A stretch of 64,000 bases of DNA from JANYLB01 sp963837715 (GCA_963837715.1 CAWIOF010000002.1:248001-312000); one strand, 5' to 3'; counted from the first letter of the stretch, positions 1 to 9,222 are shown. The notes: a model not told the origin generated them from the letters alone. Translations and numbers: made by a program.

Positions 1-314
1 TCGTAGCCGACGCCGAGTCGGTCGACCACGCCCGGCCGGAAGCTCTCGATCACCACGTCGGCGGTCGACGCGAGCCGGAGGAACGCGTCGCGACCGGTGT
101 CGAGCTTCAGGTCGAACAGCGCACGTTGCATGTTGCGGTGGCCCGCGTACGCGTAGAAGGGCGGGGTGATCTGCACGCCGCCGTCTTTCGGTGTCGGACC
201 GACCTTGATCACGGTCGCGCCGTAGTCGGCCAGCCAGCGCGACGTGCGGGCGGCTGGTCCGACGCTCGCCAGGTCGAGCACGGTCACACCGTCGAGCATG
301 GAGCCGGGTGCCAT
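1..314 (-). CDS. CaiB/BaiF family III CoA-transferase, partial (runs off left edge)
   Basis: About 104 N-terminal residues of a family III CoA-transferase, which moves CoA between carboxylic acids. The ATG at 312-314 opens a protein beginning MAPGSMLDGVTVLDLASVGP, followed by a WLADYGATVIKVGP segment and an ADVVIESFRPGVVDRLGVGYD-type segment, which are the usual first Rossmann elements of the family. The catalytic Asp would lie beyond the window edge. It is on the same strand as, and 63 bp downstream of, the acyl-CoA dehydrogenase at 378-1583, so both probably belong to one acyl-CoA degradation unit. The substrate cannot be read from this fragment. Confidence 0.85.
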   Translation of the reverse strand, partial: MAPGSMLDGVTVLDLASVGPAARTSRWLADYGATVIKVGPTPKDGGVQITPPFYAYAGHRNMQRALFDLKLDTGRDAFLRLASTADVVIESFRPGVVDRLGVGY

Positions 315-377
315 CTCAGGTTGCTCCGCTCGCGGTTCGGCGCGCGGGGCGCCGGTCCGTGGTCCGCTCGCTCCACA

Positions 378-1583
378 TCAGAAGTTCTTCGGGAGGCCGA
401 GGCCGCGGCGGGCGATGATGTTCTTCTGGATCTCGGAGGAGCCGCCGCCGATGGTGTCGATCACGGTGTAGCGGTAGGTCGACTCGGACCGGCCGGCCAT
501 CGGGGCTTCTTCGGTCCGTACTCGGAGTTGCGTCCCGGGCGCGCCGAGGTCCATCGACGCGTTGGCGAGGCGACGCGAGAACTCGGTGGCGAAGAGCTTG
601 TACTGCGACGACTCGATCGTCGGAGGTGGAGCTCCCTCGACCTTCTCCGCCTTCACCGATTCGTCGACGACCCGCAGGCCGAGGACGCGCGCGACCTCGG
701 CGTCGGTGTGCAGGCGGGCGATGCGTTGCCGGACGACCGGGTCGTCGCGGAGCGGCTCGCCGTCGCGAGTGGCGGCGCGCACGTAGTCGGTGAGCACGTC
801 GAGCCGCTGCTTGATCGGCGAGAAGGTGAACATGGTGAAGCGCTCGAGGTCGAGCGCCTGGGAGATGTACTGGAAGCCCTTGCCGACGTCGCCGACCACG
901 TAGTCGTCGGGGACGAACACGTCTTCGATGAAGACCTCGTTCGTGCGTTCGTCGCCCATCGTCCAGATCCCGCGGATCTCCACGCCGGGATCGTCGAGGG
1001 GCACGAGCATGAGCGTGATGCCGCGGTGCTTCTCGTTCGGGTCGGTGCGGGTGCCGAGCCAGTACCACTCGGCGAAGTGCGCGGAGGTGGTCCAGGTCTT
1101 CTGGCCGTTCAGCACCCAACCCGACACTCCGTCGCGCTCGGTGCGTTCCGCCTTGAGCCGCATCGACGCGGCGTCGGACCCGGCGTTCGGTTCGCTGTAG
1201 CCGACCGCGAACTCGACGTCGTTGGCGAGGATCATCGGCAGGAACTTCTCCTTGAGGAAGTCGTTGCCGTGCGCGATGAGGGTCTTGCCGATGATGCCGA
1301 CACCCTTGCCGATCTGCGGCCCACCCCGCCCCGCGAGCGCCTCGTTGAGGATGAACTCGTAGACGCCTTCACCTTCGGAGCCGCCGTATTCCTTGGGCCA
1401 GGTCAGGCCCAGCCACCCGTGCTCGCCGAGTGCCTTCATGAAGGCCCGTCGCTTCGGCGTGTCGACGATCTGGGCCATGTTCTCCCGAGTGACGTCGAAC
1501 ACCTCTGGATCGTCGTGCTCGTCGAGGTACTGCTCGACCTCGGCGGCGAAGTCGATCTGTTCGGGCGAGAAGTCGAAGTCCAT
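378..1583 (-). CDS. acyl-CoA dehydrogenase family protein
   Basis: A 401-residue flavoprotein that oxidises an acyl-CoA at the alpha-beta bond, passing electrons to ETF. The N-terminal helical domain spans about 5-120. The flavin-contacting segment YSEPNAGSDAAS lies near 129-140, and WTTSAHFAEWYWLGTR near 165-180. The C-terminal helical domain ends with GGGSSEIQKNIIARRGLG, typical of the family. Length is normal (380-410). The ATG at 1583 lies 25 bp downstream of a strong palindrome, which supports this start. The CoA-transferase gene downstream suggests a shared catabolic route. Sequence alone does not fix the substrate; the steroid/terpenoid-type dehydrogenases of actinobacteria are one possibility. 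Confidence 0.93.
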   Translation of the reverse strand: MDFDFSPEQIDFAAEVEQYLDEHDDPEVFDVTRENMAQIVDTPKRRAFMKALGEHGWLGLTWPKEYGGSEGEGVYEFILNEALAGRGGPQIGKGVGIIGKTLIAHGNDFLKEKFLPMILANDVEFAVGYSEPNAGSDAASMRLKAERTERDGVSGWVLNGQKTWTTSAHFAEWYWLGTRTDPNEKHRGITLMLVPLDDPGVEIRGIWTMGDERTNEVFIEDVFVPDDYVVGDVGKGFQYISQALDLERFTMFTFSPIKQRLDVLTDYVRAATRDGEPLRDDPVVRQRIARLHTDAEVARVLGLRVVDESVKAEKVEGAPPPTIESSQYKLFATEFSRRLANASMDLGAPGTQLRVRTEEAPMAGRSESTYRYTVIDTIGGGSSEIQKNIIARRGLGLPKNF

Positions 1584-1607
1584 GGGCTGCTCCGGGGCGG
1601 CGGGCTC

Positions 1608-1639
1608 GGATCTGACGAGTCGTCAGATCCGGGATCTTA
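1608..1639 (-). promoter_or_regulatory. promoter and TetR-type operator of the acyl-CoA dehydrogenase gene
   Basis: A perfect inverted repeat with 10-bp arms, GGATCTGACG and CGTCAGATCC, separated by three bases (1608-1630). On the minus strand it is preceded by TAAGAT (1634-1639), a good actinobacterial -10 (TANNNT). The core CTGACG-N3-CGTCAG begins exactly 7 nt after the -10, so a bound protein would cover the transcription start and repress. The same core at the same distance precedes the SDR gene at 33514. Such short symmetric sites are usual for TetR-family repressors of lipid catabolism; the regulator itself is not in the window. Confidence 0.6.
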
Positions 1640-1662
1640 CGGTCCGCCCGCCGTTCACGCCC

Positions 1663-3353
1663 CTACGGGCCGGCCGCGGCAGGAGCGCAGGGCGCCGCAC
1701 CTTGGTAGACCTCGACCCGGTAGACGCGCTCCACGAGGTCGTCGGTGCGGTCGTCGGGAGACGACGCGGCCGACGCGTCGGCGATCCGACGCTGGTCGGG
1801 ATCGTCGGAACAGGGTCGGGGCGCCGACCCTGGCGTCGTGGGGGCGGTGGTGACCACGATCGTGAGGGTGCGGCCGGTCGGCTCGCCCGGCTGCAGCCGG
1901 TGGTCCTCGTTCCACACGAGTTGGTCGCGGCCGATGTCGGTTCGGACGCGGAAGCCCCGGTGGATCAGGTCGTAGACGATGCCGCCGGTGGCCTGCCCGA
2001 AGGTGTCGCCGGTGACGTCGACCCGCACGGGATCCGGACCCGGCTGCGCCGCCGTGTCGAGTTGGTCGAGCACGGCACGGACCGTCGACGCCTGCGGTGC
2101 GTCGGGAACCACCGGTTCGAGGGCCGACGGCACGATCGTCGCGGCGACAGCCACCGCGGCGGCCGCGGTGACGACCCGCGCCGCAGGGGCGAAGCGGCGC
2201 ACCGATCCCGGCCAGGGCACGAGCCGCAGGATCCCCCAGACGATCACGAGCCACGTGAAGGCGCCGAGTGGATGGAGCCACTGGAGCAGGTACTCGAGTG
2301 CAGGTGGTGAGATCCGGCTCGCCACCGGCACGGCCGCCAGGTCGAGGGTCAACGCCAGGGTCACCGGAACCGCGACATCGATGCGGCGGCGTCGCCCCGC
2401 CACAACGAGCAGCCCACCGAGCAGGACCCACACGAGCACCAAGGCCCACGCACCGGCACCGACCATCGCCCCCCCGAAGTCCAGCGGGACGGGAGCGCCG
2501 GTCCAGGGCCCGAGCTGGTTGCAGGAACCGACTGACGATGCCGGTGGCGTCCTCGAGGCCGATCCGACTCTGCGGCGACGTCACGAACGCGCGCCACAGG
2601 GCGCTCAGGTTCTGGCGCCCGAAGAGCTGGTCGAGCAGCGCCGGGAGCATCAGCACGCAGAAGAGGGCCACCGCGCCTCCCAGCGACCGGGCGAGGGGTG
2701 GGCCGGGAGTCGGGCGAGCCCGCGTGCGTCGAGCCTGGAGCACCAACCACGCGGCGAGCCACGCACTCACGACGACGAACAGGGGGACGTAGCCGACGTG
2801 GGCCTGCACGACCCATGCCCCGAGCACCGCGGACGCGAAGAGCGCCGCGTCGGCTCCCGAGCGCGCCGGCCCATGCGCAGCACAGCAACACGAGGAACGG
2901 GAGCGCGGAGATGAAAGGGTTCCACGGTTGGACGAGGAGGTTCGTCCCGAGGTCGTGCAGCAACAACGCCACCGCCAGCGCGGTGACGACCTGGAGGGTT
3001 CGTCCGCCGATCCGACCGGTGACCCATCCGACCACGACCACCGACGCGGCGTTCACCGACGCGGCGAACACGAGCAGGGCCCGCGGATCGCTCCCCGCGA
3101 GGCGGTACGGGATCGCACCGACCCAGAAGAGCAGCGGACCGGGATGCGAGAAGCGGGCGCTGTACGGCCCGACGAGCGGGGTGTCGCGGGTGCCGACCCG
3201 GGAGACCTGGAAGACCATCACGGCGAGGTCGCCGAGGGGGAGCCATTCCTCGAAGGCGACGGCGATCCCCGCGACCAGCACCGGAGCTGCGATCGCGAGG
3301 AACACGAGTATCGGCCAGTGCGACCGTGACCATCGGACCAGACGGTTCGCCAC
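1663..3353 (-). CDS. multi-pass membrane protein, glycosyltransferase-39-like, two frame breaks
   Basis: A large integral membrane protein of about 560 residues starting at GTG 3353. An N-terminal transmembrane helix is followed by an extracytoplasmic loop with PLGDLAVMVFQVSRVG and SARFSHPGPLLFW, as in actinobacterial membrane proteins that resemble lipid-linked-sugar (GT-C) glycosyltransferases. About ten hydrophobic segments follow, then a soluble C-terminal domain of about 150 residues. The reading frame breaks near 2860 (after WAGALG) and near 2517 (after VSRFL). Each is repaired by removing one base, and the similarity then runs on. The start is only 3 bp from the stop of the CoA-transferase gene upstream, implying co-transcription. 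The exact function is not known. Confidence 0.65.
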
Positions 3354-3356
3354 CGG

Positions 3357-4634
3357 TCAGTTGACCACGCCGGCCTCACGGAGCTTCGCGATGTCGGCGT
3401 CGGAGAGGTCGAGCTCGGCGCGGAGCACCTCGGCGGTGTGCTCGCCGACCCATGGCACGCGGGTCTCGGGGCCCTCGGCCACCTTCGACATCTTCACCGG
3501 GTTCCCGGGGATCAACACCGGATCGAGCGGACTTCCGTCGGGCGCGGTGTCGGTGCGGGGCATCTCCACGAGCATGTTGCGGATCGCGACGTGGGGATCC
3601 GCGATCAGGTCGGGCGCGGAGTTGCTCGGGCCGGCCGCGATCCCGACCGCGGTGAGCGCGTGGGTCGCCTCGAGCTTGGTGTGCTGCTTCGCCCAGGCCT
3701 CGACGGCCGGTCGGATCACCGTCTCGAGGTTCGGCGCCCAACCGGCGCGGGTCGCGAACCGGGGGTCGTCCTTCCACTCGGGATGGCCCACGAGGTCGGC
3801 GAGCTTCTCGAACTGGTGCTCGCGCACGACCTGCACCACGACGTATCCGTCGGACGTGCGGAACCCGTCGAGGATGATCTGGAGGCCCTTCCCGGGCTCG
3901 GGGCGCACGCCGAGCGACCAGAAGTTGGCCACCACGTCGGTCATCGCGATCACTGCGTCGAGCATCGCGATGTCGACGTACTGGCCGAGTCCGGTGGTGT
4001 CCCGGTGGCGGAGCGCGGCGAGGATCCCGATCGTCGCGAAGAGGGCGGAGGAGATGTCGCCGAGGGCCCCGACCGGGTTGGCCACGGGCGGGCGGTCGGG
4101 CCCGGCCTTCCACTCGTAGATGCCCGACATCGCCTCGACGATCGACGCGTACGCGGGCCAGTCGCGGTAGGGCGACTCCGAGGCGTCGGCGTACCCGTCG
4201 CCGAAACCGGAGAGCGACACGTAGATCGCGCGTGGGTTCTGCTCGGCGATCACGTCGTAGCCGAGGCCGAGCCGTTCCATCGTGCCGGCCTTGAAGTTCT
4301 CCGCGATCACGTCGAAGCGGGGCACCAGGGCGAGGAACAGGTCGCGACCCTCGGCCGACTTCAGGTCGATGCCGAGGCTCCGCTTGCCCAGGTTGTTGCG
4401 GAGGTAGGTGGCGCCCACCGCGCGGCCCTCGGGGTCGGTCATCGCAGGAGTCGAACCGCGACCCGACTCGCCGTGGACCGGGTGTTCGACCTTCACGACC
4501 TCGGCACCGAGGCGCGCCAGGAGTTGCGTGGCGTAGGGGAGTGCCTGCATCTGCTCCGCGGCGAGGATGCGGACGCCGTCGAGCGGCTTGCCGAACCCCT
4601 GCGCTTCGGCGTTTCCGATGTCTCCGAGTCGCAT
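3357..4634 (-). CDS. CaiB/BaiF family III CoA-transferase
   Basis: A complete 425-residue family III CoA-transferase. The N-terminal Rossmann part has LARLGAEVVKVEHP near 40-52 and DVIAENFKAGTMERLGLGYD near 108-127. GALGDISSALFATIGILAAL near 189-208 contains the expected catalytic aspartate (D193), which would form the aspartyl-CoA anhydride intermediate. The C-terminus has the interlocking-dimer region and ends with GEHTAEVL. I chose ATG 4634 because it precedes the conserved FGKPLDGVRILA segment and leaves a 36-bp divergent promoter region. The gene is divergent from the HMG-CoA-synthase-like gene at 4671 and upstream of a membrane protein. Substrates are unknown; bile-acid, steroid or carnitine-type acids are family precedents. 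Confidence 0.93.
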   Translation of the reverse strand: MRLGDIGNAEAQGFGKPLDGVRILAAEQMQALPYATQLLARLGAEVVKVEHPVHGESGRGSTPAMTDPEGRAVGATYLRNNLGKRSLGIDLKSAEGRDLFLALVPRFDVIAENFKAGTMERLGLGYDVIAEQNPRAIYVSLSGFGDGYADASESPYRDWPAYASIVEAMSGIYEWKAGPDRPPVANPVGALGDISSALFATIGILAALRHRDTTGLGQYVDIAMLDAVIAMTDVVANFWSLGVRPEPGKGLQIILDGFRTSDGYVVVQVVREHQFEKLADLVGHPEWKDDPRFATRAGWAPNLETVIRPAVEAWAKQHTKLEATHALTAVGIAAGPSNSAPDLIADPHVAIRNMLVEMPRTDTAPDGSPLDPVLIPGNPVKMSKVAEGPETRVPWVGEHTAEVLRAELDLSDADIAKLREAGVVN

Positions 4635-4657
4635 CCGGCTGACTTTAGGTGCCCGCG

Positions 4658-4663
4658 TAGACT
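4658..4663 (+). promoter_or_regulatory. leaderless-type -10 element (TAGACT)
   Basis: TAGACT matches the actinobacterial -10 consensus TANNNT and ends 7 nt before the GTG at 4671. Transcription would therefore begin at or next to the start codon. No Shine-Dalgarno sequence fits in the remaining space. The string AGACT-CCGCTCC-GTGG here closely resembles AGACT-GCGCTCC-GTGG in front of the P450 gene at 11909. Confidence 0.5.
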
Positions 4664-4670
4664 CCGCTCC

Positions 4671-6065
4671 GTGGCAGGCGACGGAACAGTCAGAGGAATC
4701 ATCAGTGCGGGGGGCTACGTGCCCTACCGGCGACTCCAACGGTCCGAGATCGCGAAGACGTTTGCGGCCGGCGGCGGCAAGGGCACCCGGTCGGTCGCGT
4801 CGTACGACGAGGACACGACCACCATGGGCGTCGCCGCGGCACGCACCGCCTGCCGGGCCGCACCCGACGTCGAGATCGGGTCGCTCTTCTTCTCGACCAC
4901 CGAGCCGGCCTACGTCGACAAGACGAACGCGACCGCGATCCACGCCGCGCTGCGCCTCGACTCCGCGGCTCCCGCCTTCGACTTCGGCGGTGCGGCCCGG
5001 TCCGGGGTGGGCGCGCTGCTGGTCGCCCTGGCCGGGTCCGATGCCGCCCTGGTGGTCACCGCCGATCTCCGTACCGGCCTGCCGACCGGCGCCGACGAAG
5101 CCGCGGGTGGCGACGGCGCCGCCGCGCTGCTCGTGGGCGACGACTCCGACGGCCCCGTCGTCGCCGAGCTGCTGGGCACCGGGAGCGCCACCGCGGAGTT
5201 CGTCGACCGGTGGCGCACCCCGGGTGACCGCCGTTCGAAGGTCTGGGAGGAGCGCTTCGGCGAGACGCAGTACGTGCCGCTCGTGGAGCAGGCGTGGAAC
5301 GCGGCGCTGAAGTCGGCCTCGCTCACCCCCGACTCCGTGGATCGGCTCGTGGTCACCGGCCTGCACGCCCGGGCGGTGCGGGCGTCGGCGCGACGTCTCG
5401 GCGTCGACCCGTCACGCATCGTCGACGATCTGGCCACCACGGTCGGCAACACGGGCGCGGCGCATCCCGGGCTCCTGCTCACGAGCGCGCTCGAGCGGGC
5501 CGCGCCGGGAGAGGTGATCGCACTCGTCGTGCTCGCCGACGGCGCCGACGTGCTCCTCTTCCGCACCACCGACGCGCTCGCGGGCCGGGAGCAGGCGTCG
5601 CCGATCGCCGGTCAGGTCGAGGCATCGGCCGACGTGCCGTACGGGAAGTTCCTCGCGTGGCGCGGCATGGTGACCGTCGAACCGCCGCGCCGCCCGGAAC
5701 CGGCCCGGGTGTCGTCGTCGGCTGCGAGTCGTTCGGAGGAGTGGAAGTTCGGGTTCGTGGGTTCCCGCGACCCCGACGACGCCACGCTGCACCTCCCGCC
5801 GGTGCCGGGTGAACCAGCGGCACCGATGGCCGATGCGTTCGGGACGATCGTGACGTTCACGATCGACCGGCTCGCGTACTCGCCGAGCCCGCCGGTGGTG
5901 TTCGCCGTCGTCGACTTCGACGACGGTGGCCGCTTCCCGCTGGAGCTCACCGACGTCGACCCCGACGACGTACAGATCGGGGCCCGCGTCGAGATGACGT
6001 TCCGTCGGCTGTTCACCGCCGACGGCATCCACGACTACTTCTGGAAAGCGAGGCCCCAAAGGTGA
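4671..6065 (+). CDS. HMG-CoA-synthase/KAS III-like protein fused to a DUF35 OB-fold domain
   Basis: A 464-residue fusion. Residues 1 to about 330 are a thiolase-fold protein like 3-hydroxy-3-methylglutaryl-CoA synthase (AGGYVPYRRLQRSEI near 13-27, SYDEDTTTMGVAAARTA near 44-60). Residues from about 355 carry an OB-fold of the DUF35 type, with a TVVTFTIDRLAYSPSPP-like stretch and a C-terminal beta barrel. The position that holds the nucleophilic Cys in active enzymes reads FGGAARSGVGAL (A108-A109), so classical Claisen chemistry is unlikely. The GTG at 4671 follows a leaderless -10. The next gene is a thiolase 10 bp away. Thiolase, HMGS and DUF35 proteins are known to form a channelling complex in archaea, so this pair may act together on acyl-CoAs. 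Confidence 0.85.
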   Translation: MAGDGTVRGIISAGGYVPYRRLQRSEIAKTFAAGGGKGTRSVASYDEDTTTMGVAAARTACRAAPDVEIGSLFFSTTEPAYVDKTNATAIHAALRLDSAAPAFDFGGAARSGVGALLVALAGSDAALVVTADLRTGLPTGADEAAGGDGAAALLVGDDSDGPVVAELLGTGSATAEFVDRWRTPGDRRSKVWEERFGETQYVPLVEQAWNAALKSASLTPDSVDRLVVTGLHARAVRASARRLGVDPSRIVDDLATTVGNTGAAHPGLLLTSALERAAPGEVIALVVLADGADVLLFRTTDALAGREQASPIAGQVEASADVPYGKFLAWRGMVTVEPPRRPEPARVSSSAASRSEEWKFGFVGSRDPDDATLHLPPVPGEPAAPMADAFGTIVTFTIDRLAYSPSPPVVFAVVDFDDGGRFPLELTDVDPDDVQIGARVEMTFRRLFTADGIHDYFWKARPQR

Positions 6066-6075
6066 AGAGGCAGCC

Positions 6076-7266
6076 GTGAGCTCGAACGGGATCAAGGACC
6101 GCGTCGCGATCGTGGGGATGGGTTGCACCGCGTTCGGGGAGCGGTTCGACCGTGGCCTCGACGACCTGATCATCGAGGGCTGCGATGACGCGTTCGCCTC
6201 GGCGGGGGTCGACAAGCAAGACATCGACGCCTACTGGTTCGGCACCGCGCAGAGCGGGATGAGCGGCATCACGCTCGCGCGTCCGCTCCAGCTCGAAGGC
6301 AAGCCGGTGACCCGCGTCGAGAACTACTGCGCCACCGGCTCTGAGGCCCTGCGCCAGGCCGCGTACGCGGTCGCCTCGGGTGCGTACGACATCGCGATGG
6401 CTGTCGGCGCGGAGAAGGTGAAGGACAGCGGCTACGCGGGGCTGAACGCCTTCCCGATCCCGAGCGACGGCACCGGCCGCACCCTGACCGCCGCCGCGAT
6501 GTTCAGCATGGTCGCGCCGGCGTACGCGCAGAAGTACGGCGTCGACGAGGACGAGATCAAGGAGGTCCTCGCGCGCATCGCGTGGAAGAACCACTACAAC
6601 GGGGCCCGCAACCCCCGCGCGCAGTTCCGCAAGGAGATGAGCATGGAGACGATCTGCGCGTCGCCGCGCGTCGCCGGACCGCTCGGGATCCTCGACTGCG
6701 CCGGTGTCGCCGACGGTGCCGCCGCAGCGATCGTCGTTCGGGCCGAGGACGCCCACCGCTACACCGACCGTCCGCTCTTCATCAAGGCGCTGTCGTTCGT
6801 CGCCGGGAACGGATCCGGGCTCTCCGACCCCGGCTACGACTACACCCACTTCCCGGAGGTCGAGGCCACCGCGGCCGATGCCTACGCGCAGGCCGGGATC
6901 ACCGACCCCCGCCACGAGCTCGCGATGGCCGAGGTCCACGACTGCTTCACGCCCACCGAGCTGGTGCTCATGGAGGACCTCGGGTTCGCGGAGCGGGGCA
7001 CCGCCTGGAAGGAGGAGCTCGCCGGCTCCTTCGACCTCGGCGGCGACCTCCCGGTCAACCCCGACGGCGGACTGAAGAGCTTCGGCCACCCGGTCGGCGC
7101 CTCGGGCCTGCGGATGATGTTCGAGTGCTGGCTCCAGCTCCGCGGCGACGCCCCGGAGGACCGGCGGATCGGCAACGACCGGTCCCTGGCCCTGACCCAC
7201 AACCTGGGCGGATACCCGGGCGAGATGGTCTCGTTCGTCTCGATCGTCGGCCGGGACCTCGGCTAG
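6076..7266 (+). CDS. thiolase, SCP2/lipid-transfer type acetyl-CoA acetyltransferase
   Basis: A 396-residue thiolase of the sterol-carrier-protein class. The nucleophilic Cys is in VENYCATGSEAL (C85). The second catalytic pair is in EVHDCFTPTELVL near 295 and the base in GHPVGASGLRMM near 337. The protein ends in a typical thiolase motif with HNLGGYPGEMVSFVSI. Length is normal for the class. It starts with GTG 10 bp after the HMGS-like/OB-fold gene and is almost certainly co-transcribed with it. Family members cleave or condense beta-ketoacyl-CoAs, including branched and steroid side-chain substrates, and need a DUF35 partner; here that partner is the C-terminus of the preceding protein. Confidence 0.92.
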   Translation: MSSNGIKDRVAIVGMGCTAFGERFDRGLDDLIIEGCDDAFASAGVDKQDIDAYWFGTAQSGMSGITLARPLQLEGKPVTRVENYCATGSEALRQAAYAVASGAYDIAMAVGAEKVKDSGYAGLNAFPIPSDGTGRTLTAAAMFSMVAPAYAQKYGVDEDEIKEVLARIAWKNHYNGARNPRAQFRKEMSMETICASPRVAGPLGILDCAGVADGAAAAIVVRAEDAHRYTDRPLFIKALSFVAGNGSGLSDPGYDYTHFPEVEATAADAYAQAGITDPRHELAMAEVHDCFTPTELVLMEDLGFAERGTAWKEELAGSFDLGGDLPVNPDGGLKSFGHPVGASGLRMMFECWLQLRGDAPEDRRIGNDRSLALTHNLGGYPGEMVSFVSIVGRDLG

Positions 7267-7312
7267 CTCCGACCCCGCCGGCGTCGGACCCGAGATCTGG
7301 GCTGCCGACTGG

Positions 7313-7318
7313 TAACCT
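7313..7318 (+). promoter_or_regulatory. putative -10 (TAACCT) of the cold-shock gene, motif shared with the DEAD helicase
   Basis: TAACCT sits in the context GACTGGTAACCTGGG, 67 nt upstream of the cspA start. Nearly the same string, GGCTGGTAGCCTGGG, lies upstream of the DEAD-box helicase at 39801-39815. Cold-shock proteins and RNA helicases are commonly co-induced, so a shared promoter or regulator site is plausible. No clear -35 is visible at either site. Confidence 0.4.
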
Positions 7319-7385
7319 GGGTCGTCCACCGGGCCGTCGGCACGGCGGGCACACGTACCGGAACAGTCCAGGGAGCAGCAACGAC

Positions 7386-7586
7386 ATGGCAACAGGCGTC
7401 GTCAAGTGGTTCAACGCAGAAAAGGGTTACGGATTCATCTCGCGTGAAGATGGTGACGACGTGTTCGTCCACTTCTCCGCGATCCAGGGCGACGGATACC
7501 GCTCCTTGGACGAGGGCCAGAAGGTCGAGTTCGACGTCGCGCCCGGTCGTAAGGGCGAGGAAGCGCAGAACGTACGGGCGGTCTGA
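7386..7586 (+). CDS. cspA: cold-shock protein, CspA family
   Basis: A 66-residue single cold-shock domain. It has the N-terminal GVVKWFNAEKGYGFIS with RNP1 (KGYGFI), then DVFVHFSAI with RNP2 (VFVHF), and the terminal GRKGEEAQNVRAV. It binds single-stranded nucleic acid and melts RNA structure in the cytoplasm. The ATG at 7386 is preceded by CAGGGAGCAGCA, a usable ribosome-binding site, and by a leader of about 60 nt. It stands alone, followed 31 bp later by a small lysine-rich protein gene. Length and residues are those of a functional protein. Confidence 0.97.
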   Translation: MATGVVKWFNAEKGYGFISREDGDDVFVHFSAIQGDGYRSLDEGQKVEFDVAPGRKGEEAQNVRAV

Positions 7587-7617
7587 CCAGCGGGCATCGA
7601 GATAGAGGAGGCCCGCG

Positions 7618-7875
7618 GTGGCCAAGAAGAACCGGGCGACATTCGCCAAGCGCGAGAAGGAACGGGCGCGCCTGTCGAAGCAGGCGGAGAAGCGCCAGAA
7701 GCGCCAGCAGACCCCCGACCCGAACGCGGCCCAGATCCCGGGCCCGATGCCGATGATGGCGGTCTTCGACGACGACCCGGCCACCGAGGTCCACGAAGTG
7801 GTGACGGTCGACGAGTACGGCGTGGTGAGTGTCGAAGAGGTCGCGCACGCCGGCGACGCACCGCGGGAGCCCTGA
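7618..7875 (+). CDS. small Lys/Arg/Glu-rich hypothetical protein
   Basis: An 85-residue protein with no recognised family. The first 35 residues are highly charged and probably helical (MAKKNRATFAKREKERARLS then KQAEKRQKRQQ). A proline-methionine-rich linker (PGPMPMMAV) and an acidic C-terminus with DEYGVVSVEEV follow. It starts with GTG 31 bp after the cold-shock gene, with GATAGAGGAGG just upstream as a ribosome-binding site, so the two may share a transcript. A role in nucleic-acid or ribosome binding is a guess from the basic N-terminus only. Confidence 0.75.
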   Translation: MAKKNRATFAKREKERARLSKQAEKRQKRQQTPDPNAAQIPGPMPMMAVFDDDPATEVHEVVTVDEYGVVSVEEVAHAGDAPREP

Positions 7876-7896
7876 GCGACGCCTCAGGAGAACCCA

Positions 7897-9014
7897 GTGC
7901 TCTCGTCGTGGGACGACTATCCCGGTCCATCAGGTCGCGGAGACGATCCGTCACGCCGGAACGAGTGACCGGAACTTCTACGACCGGTACTACTTCAACC
8001 TGCACGGCTCCACCGACGAGCTGTTCATGGTCATGGGGATGGGCCAGTACCCCAACCTCGGGACGCAGGACGCGTTCGCGTGCGTGCGGCGGGGCGATCA
8101 GCACCGGGTCGTGCGGGCGTCGAAGCGTCTCGACGACCGGATGGACACCTCCGTCGGGCCGTTCCGGGTCGAGATCATCGAGCCGCTGCAGAAGGTGCGG
8201 TTCATCCTCGAGCCGACCGAGCACGACATCGCCTGCGATCTGACCTGGGACGGCGCGATCCCGGCGTTCGAGGAGCCGCGCCAGTACATCCGCAAGTTCG
8301 GTCGGGTCCTGTTCGACACGATGCGCTTCGCCCAGACCGGCTGCTGGACCGGCACGCTCGAGGTCGCGGGCGAGACGATCGACGTCACGCCCGACCGCTG
8401 GAAGGGCACCCGGGACCGGTCGTGGGGCGTGCGCCCCGTCGGCGAGGTCGAGCCGCCCGGCATCCGCGGCGAGGCCGGGCAGATGGCCGGGACTGTGGAA
8501 CTACGCGCCGATGCAGTTCGACGACTTCTCGATCCTCTACATCGTGAACGAGGAGCCCGACGGCTCCCGCCCGATGAACGAGGCCGTGCTGATCTGGGCC
8601 GATCCCGACCGTGAGGCCGAGTGGCTCGGCACCCCGGTGTTCGAGCACACCCTCGACCCCGGGACCCGCATGATCTCGAAGCCGTCGGTGCTGCGCTTCC
8701 CCGATGCACCGCGGGGCGCGTTCGCCGTGCAGGTGACGCCCCTCGTGCACAACTACATCGCGGTCGGCACCGGCTACGGCGTCGGCGACGAGTTCCGCCA
8801 CGGCATGTACATGGGCGATCTCCTCGTCGAGGGCAAGACCTGGCCGATGGCCGAGCTCGACACCTGGGCCTGGTACGGCGTCGTCGACCACGCGGCGCGC
8901 TTCGTGATCGAAGGCGGCGACGCCGATGGCGTCGTCGGGTACGGCCTCCACGAGCATGGCGTGTTCGGCGAGTTCCCGAAGTTCGGGCTCGCCGACGGCG
9001 CCGCCACCGCCTGA
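7897..9014 (+). CDS. conserved hypothetical protein, AttH/CrtC-like beta-barrel type, two frame breaks
   Basis: About 370 residues once two single-base insertions are removed: near 7920 (after SSWDDY, resuming PVHQVAETI) and near 8495 (after GQMAG, resuming LWNYAPMQFDDF). The protein has many aromatic beta-strand-like segments (RNFYDRYYFNLHG, TWAWYGVVDHAARFVIEGG) and no signal peptide. It resembles a widespread actinobacterial/proteobacterial hypothetical family with a two-lobed lipocalin-like fold, related to the AttH/hydroxyneurosporene-synthase group. That assignment is by look and feel and is tentative. GTG 7897 has CAGGAG upstream. Confidence 0.6.
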
Positions 9015-9024
9015 TCCGCAATCC

Positions 9025-9123
9025 GGCAACGATGCCAGTCCCGTCGTCGCGAACGGGCACATCTACTTCGGCTCGTACCCGAACACGTACGCGTTCGCGC
9101 CCGGCCCAGGTGGATCCAACTGA
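9025..9123 (+). pseudogene. C-terminal remnant of a PQQ-type beta-propeller protein
   Basis: This short open stretch ends at TGA 9121-9123 and encodes GNDASPVVANGHIYFGSYPN followed by TYAFAPG. It is a textbook repeat of the PQQ-like beta-propeller family (consensus SPVVANGxVYVGSxDGxLYAF). Nothing upstream in this or other frames continues the propeller; the preceding bases belong to the 7897-9014 gene. It is therefore the severed tail of a gene lost by deletion or rearrangement. Together with the headless MFS gene nearby it marks a recombination scar. Confidence 0.6.
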
Positions 9124-9222
9124 GGTCTCCGCGCGCCGCGAAGACGACGACGTCGGGTCGAAGCTCGATCAAGCCTGCGCCACGGTCGCAAACACGTCTC
9201 GCGGGTCGGATCTGCTGCGAGA

